From: Entamoeba invadens IP1
Lineage: Eukaryota; Evosea; Mastigamoebida; Endamoebidae
DNA length: 11,813 bases
Direction of reading: 5' to 3'
Assembly: GCF_000330505.1 (NCBI RefSeq)
Contig: NW_004191693.1
Coordinates: forward strand, 1,740-13,552
The notes under the pieces were generated by a model. That model was not told where the DNA came from and searched no databases. It saw only the letters and a list, made by a program, of their open reading frames with translations. Shown one piece after another: positions 8,156 through 11,813 of the stretch (the first letter of the stretch is position 1; every line of letters starts with the position of its first letter). Both the position numbers and the translations under genes were made by a program.

Positions 8156-11100
8156 TTAATGAGGTACTACAACGATATTAGCGTTGAATGTGTTGTAGTA
8201 CTTTTCAAGTTCATCTATAATCCCCTTAATACACGTTCGTTCTTTGGGGTTCGATGCCCATGCTTTGTCAATGATATTGTATACATCTTGGTGCATGTTA
8301 TCAGTTTTTGGCAACCTCTTCCCGTCCATCACAAAATTGGCGATGCACCAACTGTACTTGAACATTGGGTCTGTCTGTGGAAATGCGTCACACCACCCCA
8401 CGATTTCATACATTGATACCCCAAAGGAGTAAATATCTGCAGGTGTCTTGTACTTCTTTTTGTTGAGTATTTCAGGAGCCATATACACTGGAGTTCCAAT
8501 TCCCTTTGTGAAAGTCATATTTGTTTGTAACAAGTTGATATTTCTTGACGCTCCAAAGTCTGTCAGCTTTGCATTTATACCAACACCCTCGTCTAAGTTA
8601 ATGACCAGTATGTTATCTGGTTTAATATCTCTGTGCAAGATCCCGTTGGTGTGTAAATAATCGATCCCTTTCGCAGCATCCAGACAGAATTTCAGTCTCA
8701 GTTTCTCGCTTGGTTCTTCAAAATTTCGTATCAGGTCTTTAAGCGAGCCAAACTCTGCAAATTCGGTGACCATACAAATTCTACTTGGTATCAAAACAGC
8801 TCCATAGAAATAGATTATGTAGTCACATCTAAATTTATCAAGCATTTGTACCTCCTTTTTGAACTCATTGAGTGATTCGTCATCCTCAACTATTGTTTTC
8901 ATCTTCTTTATTGCAACACAGTTCTCCCTAAAAGTTCCCTTGTAAATAATTCCAAAACCTCCTTCACCAATCTTCTTTTCCTCAACCAATTCGTCTGGGT
9001 CAATTGATGTTGATATTTCAGTGTCGCCACTCATCTCAAAACTAAAATTGTCTTCAACACCACTGCTTATGTTTTTCACAGTGAGAATTAACACCTCATC
9101 TATCCGTGTTGTGCACAGCGGTGTGATTTGGAAATTAAAAGTACATGCTTTATTTTGCCGCAATGTGACTACTTGTGGGAAAATGTTGAGGGTGTATTTT
9201 GTTGTAGAGTGAATGTTGTGCTTGAATACAAACTGGACCTTTATCGTGTTCTTTGATTTGTTTCCTACATTCAAAACATCTGTGCTAATGACACCAACAG
9301 GAAGCATTGTTTCACACCCAAACAAAATTGCTTCTTTATCAGAGACAATGTAACTTTTGTTCACACTCTTCATCGTGACATTTGTTTTTGTCATATCGAA
9401 AATATGAATCTGCTTATTCCTTTCATCTGCGGGTATTCTGCTATACAATTTATATGTGACAAAAACGAACATCAATAAAATAATAGTGATGAACAAAACA
9501 GCTCCGATTATCGGTCCTATTATAACAAACACATTAAGTTGATACACACACCCATTTTTTTCAGTGTTAAGTTGATACCCTTTGTTACACATTGTACACA
9601 GTCCATCACTCGCTTTAATACAATTTTCAACTTGATTGAGTGCGTAGCATTGTGAATTTTTAAGAATATAATTGTCTACACACTTTGTACATAAGGTTGA
9701 GTCACAAAGTAAACAATTCTCTTGACATGAAAGGCAGAAAGGAGTTGCAATATAAAAACCATCGAGACATTGTGTACACCCATTTACGCTTTCTTTACCA
9801 GATACACAATTTGTCAAATATGAATAATTCTTGCAGGATGTTGACGTTGCCCAGAAATAATTATCGGAACACTCGTAACAAACAGTGTTGTATTGGCAAC
9901 TCTTACAACTATCGTCACACTTTTTGCACTCAATACCATCACGGTAATATCCATTTTCACATATTGCACAACCGCCACCTGATATCATCGCTTTAGTACA
10001 TCCCTCATTCATCGTTTGACACGTGTTTCCAACCAAAAAGAGTGAATCTGAACAACTCAAACAACGAGAATAAGTTGTGCATGTCAAACAATTTGGACTA
10101 CACTTGGTACAGTTCGATGACATTGGTGTACTTTGGTCGTCAAAGTAAAAAGAATCCTCACAGCGCAAGCATGATGCCTCTCCCTCTGTGTTACAATTGT
10201 CACGTTTATTTTCTTCGCATATTCCATTGTGGTTGTAATAAGGTGATGTACAAATCGAACACAGAGAATTGTTTCGACAAACATCACAATTTTCTCCACA
10301 TGGTGAACAGTTTTCTTCCTCCAAATAAAACTTTTGTTCACATGAAATACAAATTGAGTTAGAAATTGCGTTGCAATGTGCACTTTCTTTTGATACACAT
10401 TTTTGGTTTGAACCCGTAAATATAAAGTTTGTTTGGCACACAAGGCAATTATTCATATCACAAACCATACAATTCGGATATTTTTCTGAACACAAAATAC
10501 ACGTGGAGTTTTCCAATACAAAATTCGAGTAACATGAAATCGCATTGTTGTTTGACGTGTATAAAACCGAACTTTCCTTTCCACATGTTTTGTTTTGTGC
10601 TAATACTCCAAATCCCTTTTTACACAAATTACACTTATCGGAAGATGAACATGAATCGCACGTCGTACCACAATTGATACAAACTCCGTTTGAATTGATT
10701 GACTTCCCTACTTCGCATTTTGTGCATCTGTCATGAAAAGAATTTTGGCATTGACTTGATTTACTCAAGCATTTTCCCCCACTTAAAATGTAATTTTGAT
10801 CACATAATAAACATGTTGTATCATTACATCGTAGGCAATAATTTGGGCAGTCTTTACAAATAAGATTAATCGGGTCAAGGTAGTACTGTATTTTACAATA
10901 TGCACATTTCCCTTTATTATCATACGTTTGGCAATTCGCAGTGTTGCTCTCTTGCATACACCCAACCGTCCCAAACTCGTAATATCCACTTTCACATTTT
11001 ATACATTGTAATTTTGAGTTTTGTACCAAAAGCGATTGGCACAATATCGTTTTTTCAGCCATTTTATTGGTTTTGATCGAAGACGTCGTGACTTCAATTT

Positions 11101-11813
11101 CTGTATCGAAGAAAGTGCTTTTGTCATCAAAGAGATAGAACTGCGATGTTAAAAAGAGGGTAGTTCCTTTATCCACGCCTACAAAAAAATTGGACAATCC
11201 TTCCAAAAAATTGAAAATGGAATTTCCACCAATTTTTATAGCACTCCACGCGTTGACGTTCGCTGCCTTTTTACTCGAAAAAGTTGAGTCTCTATTTTCG
11301 ATAAAAAATCTGGATGGGTTGTATTTATCCAACTGCAAACTTGTCAATGATAAATAGTTGATTTGAATAACACAATCGGTGTTATTGTCTGAGACACAAG
11401 GGCAGAGTGTGTCTGTGAAAGATCCATCTGTGTTCATTGTACAAACTACAGTGTTGTTCATGGACTTGATAGGGCAAAACCTGACCAATTTATTATTTAA
11501 CAGAAAGAGTGTAGAAACTTCATTAGTCTGGATGTTTGGAAATGAGATTTCTGTTGTTGAATAAGAGAAATCAAAACATTGACTTTTCGAGGGGATCACA
11601 ACTTCATTTCCGCTCATCGATATTTCCCCATTGAAAATAGGAGAAGTCGTTTGTGTCATAAAGTTAATCTTTTTATTTACAATCAATTTTTCTGAATACA
11701 CAGTGGTGCTGTACAAAAACACTTCGTCACAGATGACGTCCATTTTCAAACTCAACGTTTTACTCGAGAAAGTACATTTTTTTGCTGTTAAGTTAAGAGC
11801 CAAACTCGTACCA
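8156..11813 (-). CDS. Transmembrane receptor-like protein kinase (Entamoeba TMK type), 5' partial
   Basis: Predicted single-pass surface receptor that phosphorylates proteins in the cytosol. No in-frame stop precedes it, so the frame runs off the right edge and the start and signal peptide lie outside; the apparent start at 11803 is a TTG (Leu). Residues are counted from 11803. Residues 1-250: beta-rich extracellular part. 255-752: about 29 CXXC units in Cys-rich repeats, as in TMKs and related surface proteins. 757-784: membrane helix (9535-9452) followed by basic residues. 830-930: beta-rich domain. 940-1205: kinase with GEGGFG 946-951, Lys966 (VAIKK), Glu984, HRDIKPDN with Asp1059 and Asn1064, DFG 1082-1084, APE 1109-1111 and Arg1189. 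All key residues are present, so it should be active. HRDIKPDN resembles Ser/Thr and TKL kinases, not typical tyrosine kinases. Entamoeba carries large TMK families thought to sense the environment; the ligand is unknown. No frameshift or internal stop over 1215 residues. Its 3' flank is occupied by the TTAA element from 8117. Confidence 0.95.
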   Translation of the reverse strand, partial: GTSLALNLTAKKCTFSSKTLSLKMDVICDEVFLYSTTVYSEKLIVNKKINFMTQTTSPIFNGEISMSGNEVVIPSKSQCFDFSYSTTEISFPNIQTNEVSTLFLLNNKLVRFCPIKSMNNTVVCTMNTDGSFTDTLCPCVSDNNTDCVIQINYLSLTSLQLDKYNPSRFFIENRDSTFSSKKAANVNAWSAIKIGGNSIFNFLEGLSNFFVGVDKGTTLFLTSQFYLFDDKSTFFDTEIEVTTSSIKTNKMAEKTILCQSLLVQNSKLQCIKCESGYYEFGTVGCMQESNTANCQTYDNKGKCAYCKIQYYLDPINLICKDCPNYCLRCNDTTCLLCDQNYILSGGKCLSKSSQCQNSFHDRCTKCEVGKSINSNGVCINCGTTCDSCSSSDKCNLCKKGFGVLAQNKTCGKESSVLYTSNNNAISCYSNFVLENSTCILCSEKYPNCMVCDMNNCLVCQTNFIFTGSNQKCVSKESAHCNAISNSICISCEQKFYLEEENCSPCGENCDVCRNNSLCSICTSPYYNHNGICEENKRDNCNTEGEASCLRCEDSFYFDDQSTPMSSNCTKCSPNCLTCTTYSRCLSCSDSLFLVGNTCQTMNEGCTKAMISGGGCAICENGYYRDGIECKKCDDSCKSCQYNTVCYECSDNYFWATSTSCKNYSYLTNCVSGKESVNGCTQCLDGFYIATPFCLSCQENCLLCDSTLCTKCVDNYILKNSQCYALNQVENCIKASDGLCTMCNKGYQLNTEKNGCVYQLNVFVIIGPIIGAVLFITIILLMFVFVTYKLYSRIPADERNKQIHIFDMTKTNVTMKSVNKSYIVSDKEAILFGCETMLPVGVISTDVLNVGNKSKNTIKVQFVFKHNIHSTTKYTLNIFPQVVTLRQNKACTFNFQITPLCTTRIDEVLILTVKNISSGVEDNFSFEMSGDTEISTSIDPDELVEEKKIGEGGFGIIYKGTFRENCVAIKKMKTIVEDDESLNEFKKEVQMLDKFRCDYIIYFYGAVLIPSRICMVTEFAEFGSLKDLIRNFEEPSEKLRLKFCLDAAKGIDYLHTNGILHRDIKPDNILVINLDEGVGINAKLTDFGASRNINLLQTNMTFTKGIGTPVYMAPEILNKKKYKTPADIYSFGVSMYEIVGWCDAFPQTDPMFKYSWCIANFVMDGKRLPKTDNMHQDVYNIIDKAWASNPKERTCIKGIIDELEKYYNTFNANIVVVPH

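Noticed and set aside
8099..11564. Many open frames of 60-119 codons antisense to or in other frames of the kinase gene, such as 10084-10443 (minus), 10042-10362 (plus) and 9685-9996 (plus).
   Set aside because: They are shadows of the long frame. Their Cys and His richness comes from reading the CXXC repeats out of frame.
11801..11803. Start of the kinase at 11803.
   Set aside because: The codon is TTG, and the frame stays open to the window edge (codons ggt acg agt upstream). The true start is outside the window.

Overview
The window looks like nuclear DNA of an Entamoeba, with E. invadens the likeliest species. Three things point there. A receptor kinase of the Entamoeba transmembrane-kinase (TMK) type fills the right third. 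A ruined beta-amylase gene lies on the left, an enzyme family known from Entamoeba encystation. The intergenic DNA is very AT-rich. The species call is inference from content and no marker settles it.

Only one gene looks intact. It is on the minus strand, from the right edge (11813) to a TAA stop at 8158-8156, and it lacks its 5' end. It encodes a single-pass surface protein with about 500 residues of CXXC repeats, one membrane helix, a beta-rich juxtamembrane domain and a complete TKL-type kinase domain.

The rest, 1-8155, is a gene graveyard. Positions 1-1759 (minus) hold a decayed gene of unknown family that runs off the left edge. It is recovered by joining short open stretches across frameshifts and stops. 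Positions 2070-3245 (minus) hold a nearly full-length but dead beta-amylase (GH14). Positions 3448-8117 form a region bounded by TTAA plus inverted terminal repeats starting YCCTTC, in the style of piggyBac elements, with no transposase. It has one left end (3448) but two right ends (7130 and 8117). Inside it, 5898-6270 (plus) is a decayed C-terminal fragment of actin. The outer right end lies only 38 bp beyond the stop of the kinase gene, so the element occupies its 3' flank.

I see no rRNA, tRNA, CRISPR array or operon. The pseudogenes were recognised from remembered family motifs, without any database search. The most useful results are the two unlabelled host-gene corpses (beta-amylase and actin), an inverted templated insertion inside the beta-amylase, and the three-ended TTAA element that surrounds the actin fragment.
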